Origin: Microbispora catharanthi
Lineage (GTDB): Bacteria > Actinomycetota > Actinomycetes > Streptosporangiales > Streptosporangiaceae
Direction: 5' to 3'
Assembly: GCF_006334915.2 (NCBI RefSeq)
Contig: NZ_VDMA02000017.1
Span: forward strand, 1 to 64,000
Length of the DNA: 64,000 nt
A program made the translations under genes and the position numbers. The notes below the pieces were generated by a model. It did no database searches. It worked only from the letters and a program-made list of their open reading frames with translations, and had not been told where the DNA came from. Below are positions 50,887 to 60,098 of this stretch, piece by piece. How positions within the stretch are numbered: the first letter of the stretch is position 1; every line of letters starts with the position of its first letter.

Positions 50887-51671
50887 CGGGCGTCCCGCGG
50901 CCGTCCCTGACGCACCGGGTGGAGGACGGACTGCGGCTGGGCGCGCTGCTGTGGCGGTTCGGGCCAGGCTGGCGGATGATCTCCTCGGCGATGCTCGGCG
51001 GCGGCATCGGCCGCCGCGAGTGGGTGTTGAACGCGCAGGTGGCCGCCGGGTACTCGCGCATGGACCCGGTCGAGCACATGGACGCGCTCGGTCCCGGCGG
51101 TGCCGGGGTCGGCATGATGACGGCGGCGCTGGTGGAGCGGTACGCCGCGGCGGTCGACGGGGGAGCGGAGGCCGTCGCCACGGTCGGCCTGGGCGTGCCG
51201 ACCTGGGCGGCCGCGCCCGAGGGCGTGCCCGACCCCGGCCTGCCGGCCGCTCCGGAGACCGGGCAGGAGCTCGCGCGGGAGGCTGGGCGGGAGGCCGCCG
51301 GCCCGGCCGCTTCCGGGACGGCGCGGGAGGCCGTCGGCGCGGGCGACGTCAGGGTGTGCGATGCCGGCGAGCGGGCGCCGCGCCCGGGGACGATCAACAT
51401 CCTGGTGGCCGTGCCGGTCGCGTTCTCCGATCCGGCGCTGGTCAACGCCGTCATGACGGTCACCGAGGCGAAGACGCAGGCGCTGCTGGAGGCGGGATTC
51501 CCCTGCACCGGGACCGCGTCGGACGCCGTCTGCGTCGCCGTACGGGAGGACGGCCCGGCGGAGGCGTTCGGCGGCCCGCGCTCCGTCTGGGGCGCGCGGA
51601 TCGCCCGCGCGGTCCACCGGGCCGTCCTCGACGGCGCGCGGGACTGGCGAACCTGGCGGGCTAGGACGTGA
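50883..51671 (+). CDS. cbiZ: adenosylcobinamide amidohydrolase
   Basis: 262 residues. The CbiZ pattern is visible as VGLGVPTWA, GTINILVAVPVAFSDPALVN, VTEAKTQALLEAGFPCTGTA and SDAVCVAV. CbiZ removes the lower-ligand tail of imported corrinoids so that the cell can rebuild cobalamin with its own ligand. An Ala/Gly/Glu-rich insertion (about 115-160) is longer than usual. The ATG overlaps the btuD stop by 4 nt. The 3' end overlaps the convergent kinase gene by 11 nt. Confidence 0.92.
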   Translation: MTGVPRPSLTHRVEDGLRLGALLWRFGPGWRMISSAMLGGGIGRREWVLNAQVAAGYSRMDPVEHMDALGPGGAGVGMMTAALVERYAAAVDGGAEAVATVGLGVPTWAAAPEGVPDPGLPAAPETGQELAREAGREAAGPAASGTAREAVGAGDVRVCDAGERAPRPGTINILVAVPVAFSDPALVNAVMTVTEAKTQALLEAGFPCTGTASDAVCVAVREDGPAEAFGGPRSVWGARIARAVHRAVLDGARDWRTWRART

Positions 51672-53472
51672 ACGTGATGCTGTTCACCATGTGGTCGATG
51701 TTCGATCGGTCGCACCGGCCGGTCGGGCAGAAGAACGTGACGAGGACGGTCGTGCCGGCGTCGCCCTGACGGACGACGTAGGCGAAGAAGTCGAGCCGAC
51801 CGGCCTGCTGGGGGTCGCTGAGCACGCCCTCGATCCGGAACGCCGGCCTGGCTCCGACCGTCGTCGGTGTCGGCACGCCGTAGTAGGTGGTCGCGCCCGG
51901 GAGCGCGGGGCCCAGGCTCTCCTGCAGCTCCATGGGCGAGTCGGACGTGCTCAGGGTGTTGCTCACCTGGGCGAACACGCCCGTGGCCCGGTCAGGATGG
52001 CCCGTGATGATGGGGTTCACCTTCGACCAGTCGGTGTTGCCCGGCACCGCGAACAGCGCGTTGAACTCGTCCACGGCCGGGGAGGCGATCATCCACTGGT
52101 CGGCGTTGGTCTTGGCCTCGCCCCAGGCCGAGGGGTAGGACATGGTGAACGGCGCCGCTGTGCTGCCCGGGTAGGTTTTCCACGTCGCGGCGGTGTCCCC
52201 TCCCTTGGTGAGCAGCAGCGCGGCGGCGACGGCGATGGACACCAGGACCGCCAGGCCGCCGATCAGCGGCCCGAGCGGCAGCCCCCGCCGGTGGTCCCGC
52301 GAGGCCGCCGACGCGACCGTCGCCTGCGAGTGGGGCGACGCGGGAGGGTACGACCCGTGCCCCTGCACCGCACCCTGCGCCGCACCCTGCACTGGCCCCG
52401 AGGACGGGTGGCTCACGGGCGGGCGGGACCCCGCGGGCACCGAGCCGGAGGGATGAGAGACGGGCGGCCTGGTGCCGGGAGGGAACGAGGAGGGCGTGAC
52501 CGGCGGGTAGGACCCCTGCGGACGGGCCCCGGCGGACCCCGGGGATCCCGCGGAGATCGGGGGATCCGGGGGATACGACGGGGAGACCGGGGGATAGGAC
52601 GGGGAGACCGGCGCCGGGTCGCCCGCGCCGCCGCTGATCGCGTCGCGCAGCGCGGACACGAACGCCTGGCACGTCTCGAACCGCTCGCCCGGCGACTTGG
52701 CCAGCGCCCGCGTGATCACGGCGTTCACCGCGTGCGGCAGATCCGGCCGGTACGGCGTGAGCGGCGGCGGGTCGTGGGACACGTGGGCGTAGAGCAGCGC
52801 GAGTTCGGTGTCCCGCTGGAACGGCGGCTGCCCGGCGAGCGCCTCGTACACGACGCAGGCGAACGCGTACAGGTCGCTCCGGCCGTCGACCGGCAGGCCC
52901 CGGATCTGCTCGGGGGCGACGTAGCGCGGGGTGCCCATGAAGTGACCGTGGCTGGTCAGCCCGGCCTCGGCCGCCGAGCTCTTGGTCAGCCCGAAGTCGG
53001 TCAGGTAGACGTGGTCGGACCGCGTGACCAGGATGTTGGCCGGTTTCACGTCGCGGTGCACCAGGCCGTGGGCGTGCGCGGCGTCCAGCGCGGAGGCGAT
53101 CTGCGCGAACAGCGGGTTGGCCCGCCCGACCGGCAGCGCGCCCTCCGACTGCACGAGCTTGCGCATGTCGTTGCCCTCGACGTAGCGCATGGCGATGAAC
53201 AGCAGGTCGTCGCGCTCGCCGGCCTCGTACACCGGGATGATGTTGGGGTGGTCGATGCTCGCCACCATCCGGGACTCGCGCACGAACCGGTCGCGGAAGC
53301 GGTCGTCGTGCGCGAGCTGGGGCGCGAGCACCTTCAGCGCGACGGCCCGCCCGAGCCGCTGGTCGCGGGCCCGGTAAACCGTCGCCATGCCGCCCCGCCC
53401 GACGACCGCCTCGACCGTGTAGTCGCCGAGCCGCCGCCCGACAAGCGGCGGCATCACGGGCCCCTCGGTCAT
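51661..53472 (-). CDS. Ser/Thr protein kinase with extracytoplasmic domain
   Basis: 603 residues. The kinase domain is intact: GRGGMATVY loop (25-33), Lys47, HRDVKPAN with Asp141, DFG with Asp159, and GTPRYVAPEQ. A Pro/Ser-rich linker with repeated PVSPSYPP (about 283-395) leads to one membrane helix (399-422). The outside domain of about 180 residues has an alpha/beta pattern and a C-terminal cysteine pair (FFCPTGRC). The gene starts 28 nt after the stop of the pseudo-protease gene, so the two form an operon. Confidence 0.92.
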   Translation of the reverse strand: MTEGPVMPPLVGRRLGDYTVEAVVGRGGMATVYRARDQRLGRAVALKVLAPQLAHDDRFRDRFVRESRMVASIDHPNIIPVYEAGERDDLLFIAMRYVEGNDMRKLVQSEGALPVGRANPLFAQIASALDAAHAHGLVHRDVKPANILVTRSDHVYLTDFGLTKSSAAEAGLTSHGHFMGTPRYVAPEQIRGLPVDGRSDLYAFACVVYEALAGQPPFQRDTELALLYAHVSHDPPPLTPYRPDLPHAVNAVITRALAKSPGERFETCQAFVSALRDAISGGAGDPAPVSPSYPPVSPSYPPDPPISAGSPGSAGARPQGSYPPVTPSSFPPGTRPPVSHPSGSVPAGSRPPVSHPSSGPVQGAAQGAVQGHGSYPPASPHSQATVASAASRDHRRGLPLGPLIGGLAVLVSIAVAAALLLTKGGDTAATWKTYPGSTAAPFTMSYPSAWGEAKTNADQWMIASPAVDEFNALFAVPGNTDWSKVNPIITGHPDRATGVFAQVSNTLSTSDSPMELQESLGPALPGATTYYGVPTPTTVGARPAFRIEGVLSDPQQAGRLDFFAYVVRQGDAGTTVLVTFFCPTGRCDRSNIDHMVNSITFTS

Positions 53473-53500
53473 GCGGTCTCCCCCTTGAACGTTCTGTTGA

Positions 53501-55126
53501 TCACGAATCGGCCGGGTTCCCGCAGAAGCCGCAGAAGCGGTGTCCCTGGCCCAGCCGCATGCCGCACTGCGTGCAGAACTTCAGCTGTGCCTGTCCGCGC
53601 GGCGGCGACGGGTTCGGCGGGTACGAGTGCCCACGCGGCGGCGAGGGGTCGGCCGGAAGCGCGTGCCCGTGCGGCGGCGACAGGTCCGCGGGGTACGCCT
53701 GCCCGCCGGGCGGGGACGGATCCGCGGGCACAGGAGTCGCCGGTGCCGGTCCCATGACCTCGGGAGAGCGGGCGGCCTCGGCCCCGAACACCCTCGTCAC
53801 GGCGTACGGCGGCCAGGAGTTCTCCCCGGGCGGGTAGGACCCGGCCTCGCCCGCGAAGTCCCCCTGCGCGGCGTAACCGTGCCCGTCGATCCCCGGGTCC
53901 GGCTGGCCGCCGGTGTCGGGCCGGGCGGCGCTCCTGCGGCGCAGCAGCACGACCCCCACGGCCAGCAGGGCGAGGACCACGACGCCGCCGGCCGCCCACA
54001 CGTACGGCGGCACCGACGACTTCGGCTGCTTGGGAGCGGCCGGGCGCGCCGCCGGTCTGGCGCCGGCGTCCTCCGCCGTGCCCGCCTTGGACTGGGCGAC
54101 CCGCAGATGGTCGGCCGCGACCGCGTGGTCGGGCCGCAGGTTGAGCACCTGCTGCAGCGCCGGTATCGCCCCGCTGTAGAGCTTGTTGTGGTAGGAGGCG
54201 AGCGCGTTCTCGTACACGACGTCGACCGGGCCGCGGCGGGGGGTGACCCCGGCGGCGACCAGCGCGCTGCGGATGTCGTCGGCGGGGGTGATGGTCACCG
54301 GCTCGCCGCCGCCCCCGGAGACGAACCCGACCACCTCGCTCTTGCCGTCGTCGATGAGGGCCGCGCCGGCCGCGCCGTCGTCCAGCAGCTTGGCGACCTT
54401 GTCGCGCTCCTTGAAGGTCCGGCTGCCCGGCGGGTCGAGGTGCGCGGTGTCGAGCTTGGGCGGCAGCTTCGCCGACGGCCTGCCGGTGAGCGTCATCACG
54501 TCGAGCGACTCGACCGCGCCGCCGATCGCCGTGCCCAGCGGGGCCGTGGGCAGCGACTGCTTCTCGCCGCCCTTGGTGACCTTCAATACGGCCGGGGCCG
54601 CGGGGGACGCCCCAGTGGTGAGGATCTGCGCGGGCAGGCCCCCGGCCGGCGGCGGGTCGAGGTTGGGGTAGACACTGACGTTCGTCGTGACGTCGGCGAT
54701 GCAGGTCGAGTCGGTCTGCTGCGGCGGGTAGCACGCCTGGAGCCGCCGGTCGAGGTCGGCGTCGTCCAGTGAGTGCCGCTTGAAGTCGGCCGGGATCTTC
54801 ACCTTGAAGTATTCGGCGAACACCCGGTTGGCGGCGTACACCCGGGGGTCGTCCGCGGCCTGCACGACCTGGGTCGCGGTGACGACCACGCCGTCGGGCG
54901 TGACCGTGAAGCCGCTGCCCTTCGCCAGGTCGACGTCGTAGTCCCGGGCGAGCTGCTTGATCACGCCGCGGTCGTCGAGCAGCGTGATGCGGACATGCGA
55001 GGAGGACTCCACGCGTACGGCGCCGGGGGTGACCCGGTCGGTGGAACCGCTGGGGTGCGGGTGCATGGGCACCGCGAGTGCGGCGAGCGCGCCCAGCCCC
55101 GCGACAAGGGAGTACAGGCGGGGCAT
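53501..55126 (-). CDS. membrane-anchored pseudo-HtrA protein with C-terminal zinc ribbon
   Basis: 541 residues. A signal peptide or anchor (1-20) is followed by a trypsin/HtrA-like fold: GSGFTVTPDGVVVTATQVVQ (70-89) is where HtrA has T-N-A-H-V-V, so the catalytic His is lost. DDGAAGAALIDDG (249-261) sits where GNSGGP should be, so the Ser is lost too. A TPR-like stretch (about 302-345), one membrane helix (374-396) and Pro-rich repeats (SPPRGHSYPPNPSPPRG type) follow. The C-terminus is a CxxC-CxxC zinc ribbon (518-535). It probably senses a ligand or peptide outside and signals to the adjacent kinase inside. That role is inference. Confidence 0.75.
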   Translation of the reverse strand: MPRLYSLVAGLGALAALAVPMHPHPSGSTDRVTPGAVRVESSSHVRITLLDDRGVIKQLARDYDVDLAKGSGFTVTPDGVVVTATQVVQAADDPRVYAANRVFAEYFKVKIPADFKRHSLDDADLDRRLQACYPPQQTDSTCIADVTTNVSVYPNLDPPPAGGLPAQILTTGASPAAPAVLKVTKGGEKQSLPTAPLGTAIGGAVESLDVMTLTGRPSAKLPPKLDTAHLDPPGSRTFKERDKVAKLLDDGAAGAALIDDGKSEVVGFVSGGGGEPVTITPADDIRSALVAAGVTPRRGPVDVVYENALASYHNKLYSGAIPALQQVLNLRPDHAVAADHLRVAQSKAGTAEDAGARPAARPAAPKQPKSSVPPYVWAAGGVVVLALLAVGVVLLRRRSAARPDTGGQPDPGIDGHGYAAQGDFAGEAGSYPPGENSWPPYAVTRVFGAEAARSPEVMGPAPATPVPADPSPPGGQAYPADLSPPHGHALPADPSPPRGHSYPPNPSPPRGQAQLKFCTQCGMRLGQGHRFCGFCGNPADS

Positions 55127-55320
55127 CTGCTTCTCCTAGGCCTGTTCGGATCGCTTCAAGCGTCTCAGCGCGGACAGTGCTCGACAAGGTGAGTATCGTG
55201 ACCGACACCCACTTGATACAGGGCGATGATCGTGCCGTCGCTTGACGTTGACTTGCAGGCCGATTGCGGGGCGTCTGTTGCCTGATGCGCGTTATGCCGG
55301 GCAGGGATTACTCTGCGCGC

Positions 55321-56502
55321 ATGCGCTTGTCCCCCCTCCGCTCCGTCCCCCGCGTCGACCTCCTGATCGGCCTCGCGATCATGGCGCTGGGCACCCTTGA
55401 GGCGTTCACCGTGGCTCCGGCGTACGGCGAGCCGCGGCCCGAGCTGTGGTGGGTCGGGCAGGCGCTGGTCACCGGCGTCCTGGTCTGGTATCGCCGCAGG
55501 GCTCCCGTGGCGGTGTTCATCCTCATGATCCTCGCCCAGTACGTCTGGCACCGGCAGGGCCACCCGGGCTGCCCCGTCTGGCAGCTCGCCGCGCTGCTCA
55601 TCGTCTTCCACACGATCGGCGCCCGTCTGCCGGTCAGGCACGGCGGAGCCTGGGCGCTCGCGGGCATCCTGATCTTCGATTCGGGTGCCGTCGATCACCG
55701 GTTCCTGCCGTTCGACGAGGTCATCTACCTCACCGTCATGTTCGGCTCGGCGTACGCCACGGGACTGGCCCTGCGCGGCTACCTCCTGCGCGCGCACCGG
55801 ATGAGCGAGCGGGCGGCGCGGCTGGAGGTGGAGCGGGAACGCCGGGCCGCCGAGGCCGTCGCCGCCGAGCGCAACCGGATCGCCAGGGAACTGCACGACG
55901 TGGTGGCGCACAGCGTCAGCATGATGGTCATGCAGGCCGGTGTGCTGCGCCGCCGGATGAGCGCGGGGCAGCAGGACGGCCCGTCCTCGGAGGCCGAGAT
56001 GCTCAGCGGCATCGAGCAGGCGGGCCGGGAGGCGGTCGAGGAGCTGCGGATCATGCTCGGCGCGCTGCGGATGCCGCAGGACGAGGCGCTGCCCCAGCCG
56101 GGGCTCGACATGGTGCCCAACCTCATCTCGACGGTGGGATCCTCGGGGCTTCGCGTGAGGCTGGAGACGGAGGGCGAGCCCGTACGGCTCGCGCCCGGTC
56201 TCGACCTGTCGGCCTACCGGATCGTGCAGGAGGCCCTCACCAACGCGGTCAAGTACGCCGGGGACGCCGACGCGCGCATCCGGATCGCCTACCTCCCCGA
56301 CCGGCTGGAGGTCGAGATCACGGATAATGGCGGGGGCGCCGGACCGGCGCTGTCCACCGGCAACGGGCTCATCGGCATGCGCGAGCGGGCCGAGCTGTTC
56401 GGCGGCTCCCTCGACGCCGGGCCGCTGCCGCAGGGCGGCTACCGCGTCCGCGCGACGCTGCCGATCTCCCAGGGAGTGCCGATGAGCGAGGCCACGAATT
56501 GA
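55321..56502 (+). CDS. sensor histidine kinase, NarL-type partner (HisKA_3)
   Basis: 393 residues. Four or five membrane helices occupy about 12-155. The dimerisation domain has the acceptor His192 in RNRIARELHDVVAHSVSMMV, the HisKA_3 signature. The HATPase part shows EALTNAVKYAG, ITDNGGGAGP and GNGLIGMRERAEL. It phosphorylates the regulator encoded directly downstream. The ATG at 55321 has only a weak ribosome site. Stop and next start overlap as TTGA. Confidence 0.93.
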   Translation: MRLSPLRSVPRVDLLIGLAIMALGTLEAFTVAPAYGEPRPELWWVGQALVTGVLVWYRRRAPVAVFILMILAQYVWHRQGHPGCPVWQLAALLIVFHTIGARLPVRHGGAWALAGILIFDSGAVDHRFLPFDEVIYLTVMFGSAYATGLALRGYLLRAHRMSERAARLEVERERRAAEAVAAERNRIARELHDVVAHSVSMMVMQAGVLRRRMSAGQQDGPSSEAEMLSGIEQAGREAVEELRIMLGALRMPQDEALPQPGLDMVPNLISTVGSSGLRVRLETEGEPVRLAPGLDLSAYRIVQEALTNAVKYAGDADARIRIAYLPDRLEVEITDNGGGAGPALSTGNGLIGMRERAELFGGSLDAGPLPQGGYRVRATLPISQGVPMSEATN

Positions 56503-57161
56503 CCATCCGCATCGTCCTCGCCGACGACCAGGCGATGATCCGGGCCGGCCTGCGCATGGTGGTCGAGAGCGAGCCGGGGATGGAGATCGTGGGTGAGGCC
56601 GCCGATGGCGCCGAGGCGGTCGCCCTGGCCCGCCGGGTGCAGCCCGACGTCGTGCTCATGGACATCTCGATGCCGCGCATGGACGGGCTCACCGCGGCCA
56701 GGCAGCTGCTCGACGCGCCCCGGCCGCCCAAGGTCATCATGCTGACGACGTTCGACACGGACGAGAACCTGTACGCCGCGCTGCGCGCGGGCACCAGCGG
56801 CTTCCTGCTGAAGGTGTCGCCGCCCGAGCAGCTCGTGGAGGCCATCAGGGTCGTCGCCGCGGGTGACGGCCTGCTCGACCCCGCCGTCACCACGAGGGTG
56901 ATCGCCTCCTTCGCGGGCCGGCACGAGCCGGTCCGGCCGCCCCAGCTCGCCGAGCTCACCCCGCGCGAGCTGGAGGTGCTGCGGATGCTCGCCCGGGGCC
57001 TCACCAACGCCGAGATCGCCAAGGAGCTCTTCGTCGGCGAGGCCACGGTCAAGACCCACGTCGCCCGCGTGCTCATGAAGCTGAACCTGCGCGACCGCGC
57101 TCAGGCGGTCGTGTTCGCGTACGAGTCGGGCGTGGTGACGCCGGGGTCGGCGCTCGGGTAG
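56499..57161 (+). CDS. response regulator, NarL/LuxR family
   Basis: 220 residues. The receiver has DD at 9-10, the acceptor Asp55 in [12 protein letters not shown] and the Lys of FLLKVSP. The C-terminal LuxR HTH runs over about 150-210 ([40 protein letters not shown]). The start is a TTG overlapping the kinase stop. Its last 61 nt overlap the 3' end of the convergent membrane protein gene. Confidence 0.93.
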   Translation: MTIRIVLADDQAMIRAGLRMVVESEPGMEIVGEAADGAEAVALARRVQPDVVLMDISMPRMDGLTAARQLLDAPRPPKVIMLTTFDTDENLYAALRAGTSGFLLKVSPPEQLVEAIRVVAAGDGLLDPAVTTRVIASFAGRHEPVRPPQLAELTPRELEVLRMLARGLTNAEIAKELFVGEATVKTHVARVLMKLNLRDRAQAVVFAYESGVVTPGSALG

Positions 57162-57811
57162 TACGACGCCCATTCGGCGTTCGTCATGCGCAGCACCTTG
57201 AGCCCGAGGTAGCCCAGGGCGACGACGGGGGCGCCCCAGAACGGGATCGTCAGCGGGCTGTACGGCACCGGGATCGAGCCCAGGTAGCCCACCGCGACGA
57301 CGGCCGGCACCCACCAGTGGACGAAGCCGGTGCGCGAGACGGCCAGCAGGAGCAGCGGCAGGCCGAGCATGCCGAGGTAGATCCACGGCAGCGTGAACCC
57401 GAAGATGACGCCGGGCAGGTTGAACACCTCGTCGAACATCTTCTGGCCCTGCTCGACCGGGTAGTGCTGCCCGAACCACCACTCCACGGGGTCCATGAGG
57501 AGCAGCGCCGAGACGCTGATGTAGCCGATGATCGTCATGCCCCCGGCGATGTGCCCGAAGACGACGGACCTCTTGCGTACCAGGTGCAGCAGGCCGAAGG
57601 CCGCGATCGGGACGAGCACCCAGCTCCAGTGGTAGAGCAACGACTCCAGCTGGGCCAGGGCCGGGTTGTCGCCGTAGCTGACCATCTCGCGGTCGTCGCC
57701 CCAGGTGCCGGGGTCGACGAGGAGCGCGACGAACTGCAGCAGCGGCGCGACGAAAAGCAGGACGCCGGTGACGGTGCGCCGGAAGGCCACCGAGTCGGAC
57801 AGTTTGAACAT
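57101..57811 (-). CDS. polytopic membrane protein, unknown function
   Basis: 236 residues with six hydrophobic segments. No known motif; Trp and Tyr are frequent at membrane borders (LYHWSWVLVPIAAFGLLHLV, DPVEWWFGQHYPVEQG). It is convergent with and overlaps the response regulator, which may make it a target of the two-component system, but no evidence beyond position exists. Confidence 0.75.
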   Translation of the reverse strand: MFKLSDSVAFRRTVTGVLLFVAPLLQFVALLVDPGTWGDDREMVSYGDNPALAQLESLLYHWSWVLVPIAAFGLLHLVRKRSVVFGHIAGGMTIIGYISVSALLLMDPVEWWFGQHYPVEQGQKMFDEVFNLPGVIFGFTLPWIYLGMLGLPLLLLAVSRTGFVHWWVPAVVAVGYLGSIPVPYSPLTIPFWGAPVVALGYLGLKVLRMTNAEWASYYPSADPGVTTPDSYANTTA

Positions 57812-57984
57812 CGATCTTCCCCTTCGGGTCTGTCTCCCTACGGCCGGTGACGGTAGGTGAGCGACCCCCGGGGACTCGTCCGCCGCTCGGGTGATGCCTC
57901 CTCATCCGCTAGAGCGACTTATCGCCGCAAGGCTAGCTATGTGTATATTTTCCGGAAGACGGCTCACACTACGGGAGATTTTTC

Positions 57985-60075
57985 ATGAAGGCTTTCCCGG
58001 CGGTCATATTCGACGAGGCGCACAGCGAGGCATGGACGATCCGGCGAGAGGTCGCCGAGGCCATGAATCCCGCCCACCCCGACGACAACAGCTATGCCGA
58101 GGCCGCCGGGGCGCTGCGGCGGCTCGGCCACACGGTGCGCGCGCACACCGAGGGCCCGATCACGCGGGACGTGCTGGACGGGTGTGACGTCTTCGTGGTC
58201 GCGCACCCCTCGGCCGAGCGCTGGGAGCGCACCACCGGGGTCGGCAGCCCCGTCTTCTCCGCCGAGGAGATCGACGCGCTCGAGGCGTACGTCGCGGGCG
58301 GCGGCGGGCTCATCGTGCTGGCCGAGCACGAGCAGGAGAAGTACGGCAGCAACCTGGGCGAGCTGCTCGCCCGGTTCGGGGTGACGGTCGAGCACGCGAC
58401 CGTGCAGGACCCCGCCAACTGCCACAACACCGTTGCCACCTGGATCCTCGGCGTCCCCTCCGCGCAGGCCGTGACCGAGCGGGGCGGCGTGGCCCAGGAT
58501 TTGCTGGCAGAGGTGCGCCGGGCCTGCTTCTACCGCGCCGGGACGCTCGGCGTGCCGGCCGGGGAGAGCGTCCTGTTCGCGACCTCCGGGTCCGCCGACC
58601 CCGCGAACGCCCCGCTCGTCGCCGCCGTACGGCACGGCCGCGGCCGGGTGGTCGTCCTGGCCGACTCCGACCTGTTCGGCGACGACTCGATCCGCGACTA
58701 CGACCACGAGAAGCTGTGGGGCAACCTGGTGACCTGGGCCGCCCGCGTGCCCGAGGCGTCCGGCGCCGCCCGCGTGTCCCGCCCCGAGGTGGCGGAGGAC
58801 TTCGCCCGGCTGAAGGCCGCCGTGGAGCGGCTGCGCCCGCTCCAGGCCAAGGACGGCTCGGTCGCCGGCGACCACGACGAGGCCGTGGCGTGCATCAGCG
58901 AGATCGTCGACGGCATCGGACGGCTCGCGCCGCACTTCCCGCACGACGCCGAGTATCTCGACGCGGTGATGAAGGACTTCCGGGCGTGGGTGTCGGCCGG
59001 CCTCGGCGTGCCGGACTTCCTCGACTCGCTGAACGTCTTCCACCCCGACGCCCAGCGGATCGACGGGCTGGAGCACCTGGTCGTCTTCCCGATGTACACC
59101 CAGAACGGCAACCCCAACCGCAACGTCGAGGCGGTGTGGATCCGGGTCGTGTGGCCCGAGTGGCTGGCCGAGCTGGAGCGGGGCGGCTACGACAACCCGA
59201 TGTTCGTGCCGATCACGTTCGTCGACTTCACCTCCGGCTACGACACCAACTCGGCCGTGCTGTTCCCCGAGACCGTGGTCGTGCGCCAGACCCCGCCGCG
59301 CTTCACCTGGGGCGGCATCTTCTGCGACCGCGAGGCGGCCCGGTTCCGCCGGGTCAGCGAGGCCGCCGCGGCCACGCTGAAGCTGGAGCTGCCGCCGGAC
59401 GCCGCCCGGCTGCTGGCGTCCCAGGACCTCGCCCAGGACACGTTCGTCCTGTGGGACCTCGTCCACGACCGCACGCACAGCCACGGCGACCTGCCGTTCG
59501 ACCCGTTCATGATCAAGCAGCGCATGCCGTACTGGCTCTACAGCCTGGAGGAGCTGCGCTGCGACCTCACGGCGTACGGCGAGGCCGTGAAGCTGGAGGC
59601 CGCGGGCGTGCCGCACGCGCGGTACGTGCAGTACGCCATCCTGTTCGACCGGCTGTTCCGCTTCCCCATCACCGGCGAGCGGGTGCGCAACTACGACGGG
59701 CTCGGCGGCCAGCTGCTGTTCGCCTACCTGCACCGGCAGGGCATCGTGCGGTGGACCGACAACCGGCTCACGATCGACTGGTCTCGGGTCGCCGACGGCG
59801 TCGCCGATCTGCGCGGCGAGGTGGAGAAGCTCTACCGCGACGGCATCGACCGGTCCAAGCGCGCGCACTGGCTCGCCGCGCACGAGCTGGTCGCGACGTA
59901 CGTCGAGCCCGACCCGGCATCCGCGTGGAAGCAGGGCGTGCAGGCGCTGCCCACCGAGCAGAAGGCCATGGTCGACGCCGTGCTGCCCGACGAGTTCCCC
60001 CTGAGCATGTTCTACGAGGCCCTGCGCCGTAAGCTCACCGACGTGGTGGAGTCGACCCGGGGCATCCGGGCGTGA
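57985..60075 (+). CDS. DUF6421 family protein with N-terminal glutamine-amidotransferase-like domain
   Basis: 696 residues in two parts. Residues 1-250 look like a ThuA/DUF4350-type class I amidotransferase fold (FPAVIFDEAHSEAWTIRREV, CDVFVVAHPSAERW, LEAYVAGGGGLIVLAEHEQE, GRVVVLADSDLFGDDS). It lacks the nucleophilic Cys of true glutaminases, so it may bind rather than cleave. Residues about 260-696 fit DUF6421 (LVVFPMYTQNGNPNRNVEAV, NPMFVPITFVDFTSGYDTNS, FTWGGIFCDREAARFRRV). Next come an SDR gene and a threonine aldolase. GGGAG lies upstream of the ATG. Function unknown; the pathway may concern an amino acid-derived compound. Confidence 0.85.
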   Translation: MKAFPAVIFDEAHSEAWTIRREVAEAMNPAHPDDNSYAEAAGALRRLGHTVRAHTEGPITRDVLDGCDVFVVAHPSAERWERTTGVGSPVFSAEEIDALEAYVAGGGGLIVLAEHEQEKYGSNLGELLARFGVTVEHATVQDPANCHNTVATWILGVPSAQAVTERGGVAQDLLAEVRRACFYRAGTLGVPAGESVLFATSGSADPANAPLVAAVRHGRGRVVVLADSDLFGDDSIRDYDHEKLWGNLVTWAARVPEASGAARVSRPEVAEDFARLKAAVERLRPLQAKDGSVAGDHDEAVACISEIVDGIGRLAPHFPHDAEYLDAVMKDFRAWVSAGLGVPDFLDSLNVFHPDAQRIDGLEHLVVFPMYTQNGNPNRNVEAVWIRVVWPEWLAELERGGYDNPMFVPITFVDFTSGYDTNSAVLFPETVVVRQTPPRFTWGGIFCDREAARFRRVSEAAAATLKLELPPDAARLLASQDLAQDTFVLWDLVHDRTHSHGDLPFDPFMIKQRMPYWLYSLEELRCDLTAYGEAVKLEAAGVPHARYVQYAILFDRLFRFPITGERVRNYDGLGGQLLFAYLHRQGIVRWTDNRLTIDWSRVADGVADLRGEVEKLYRDGIDRSKRAHWLAAHELVATYVEPDPASAWKQGVQALPTEQKAMVDAVLPDEFPLSMFYEALRRKLTDVVESTRGIRA

Positions 60076-60098
60076 ACGGGGCCGGGGAGGAACGCGCG

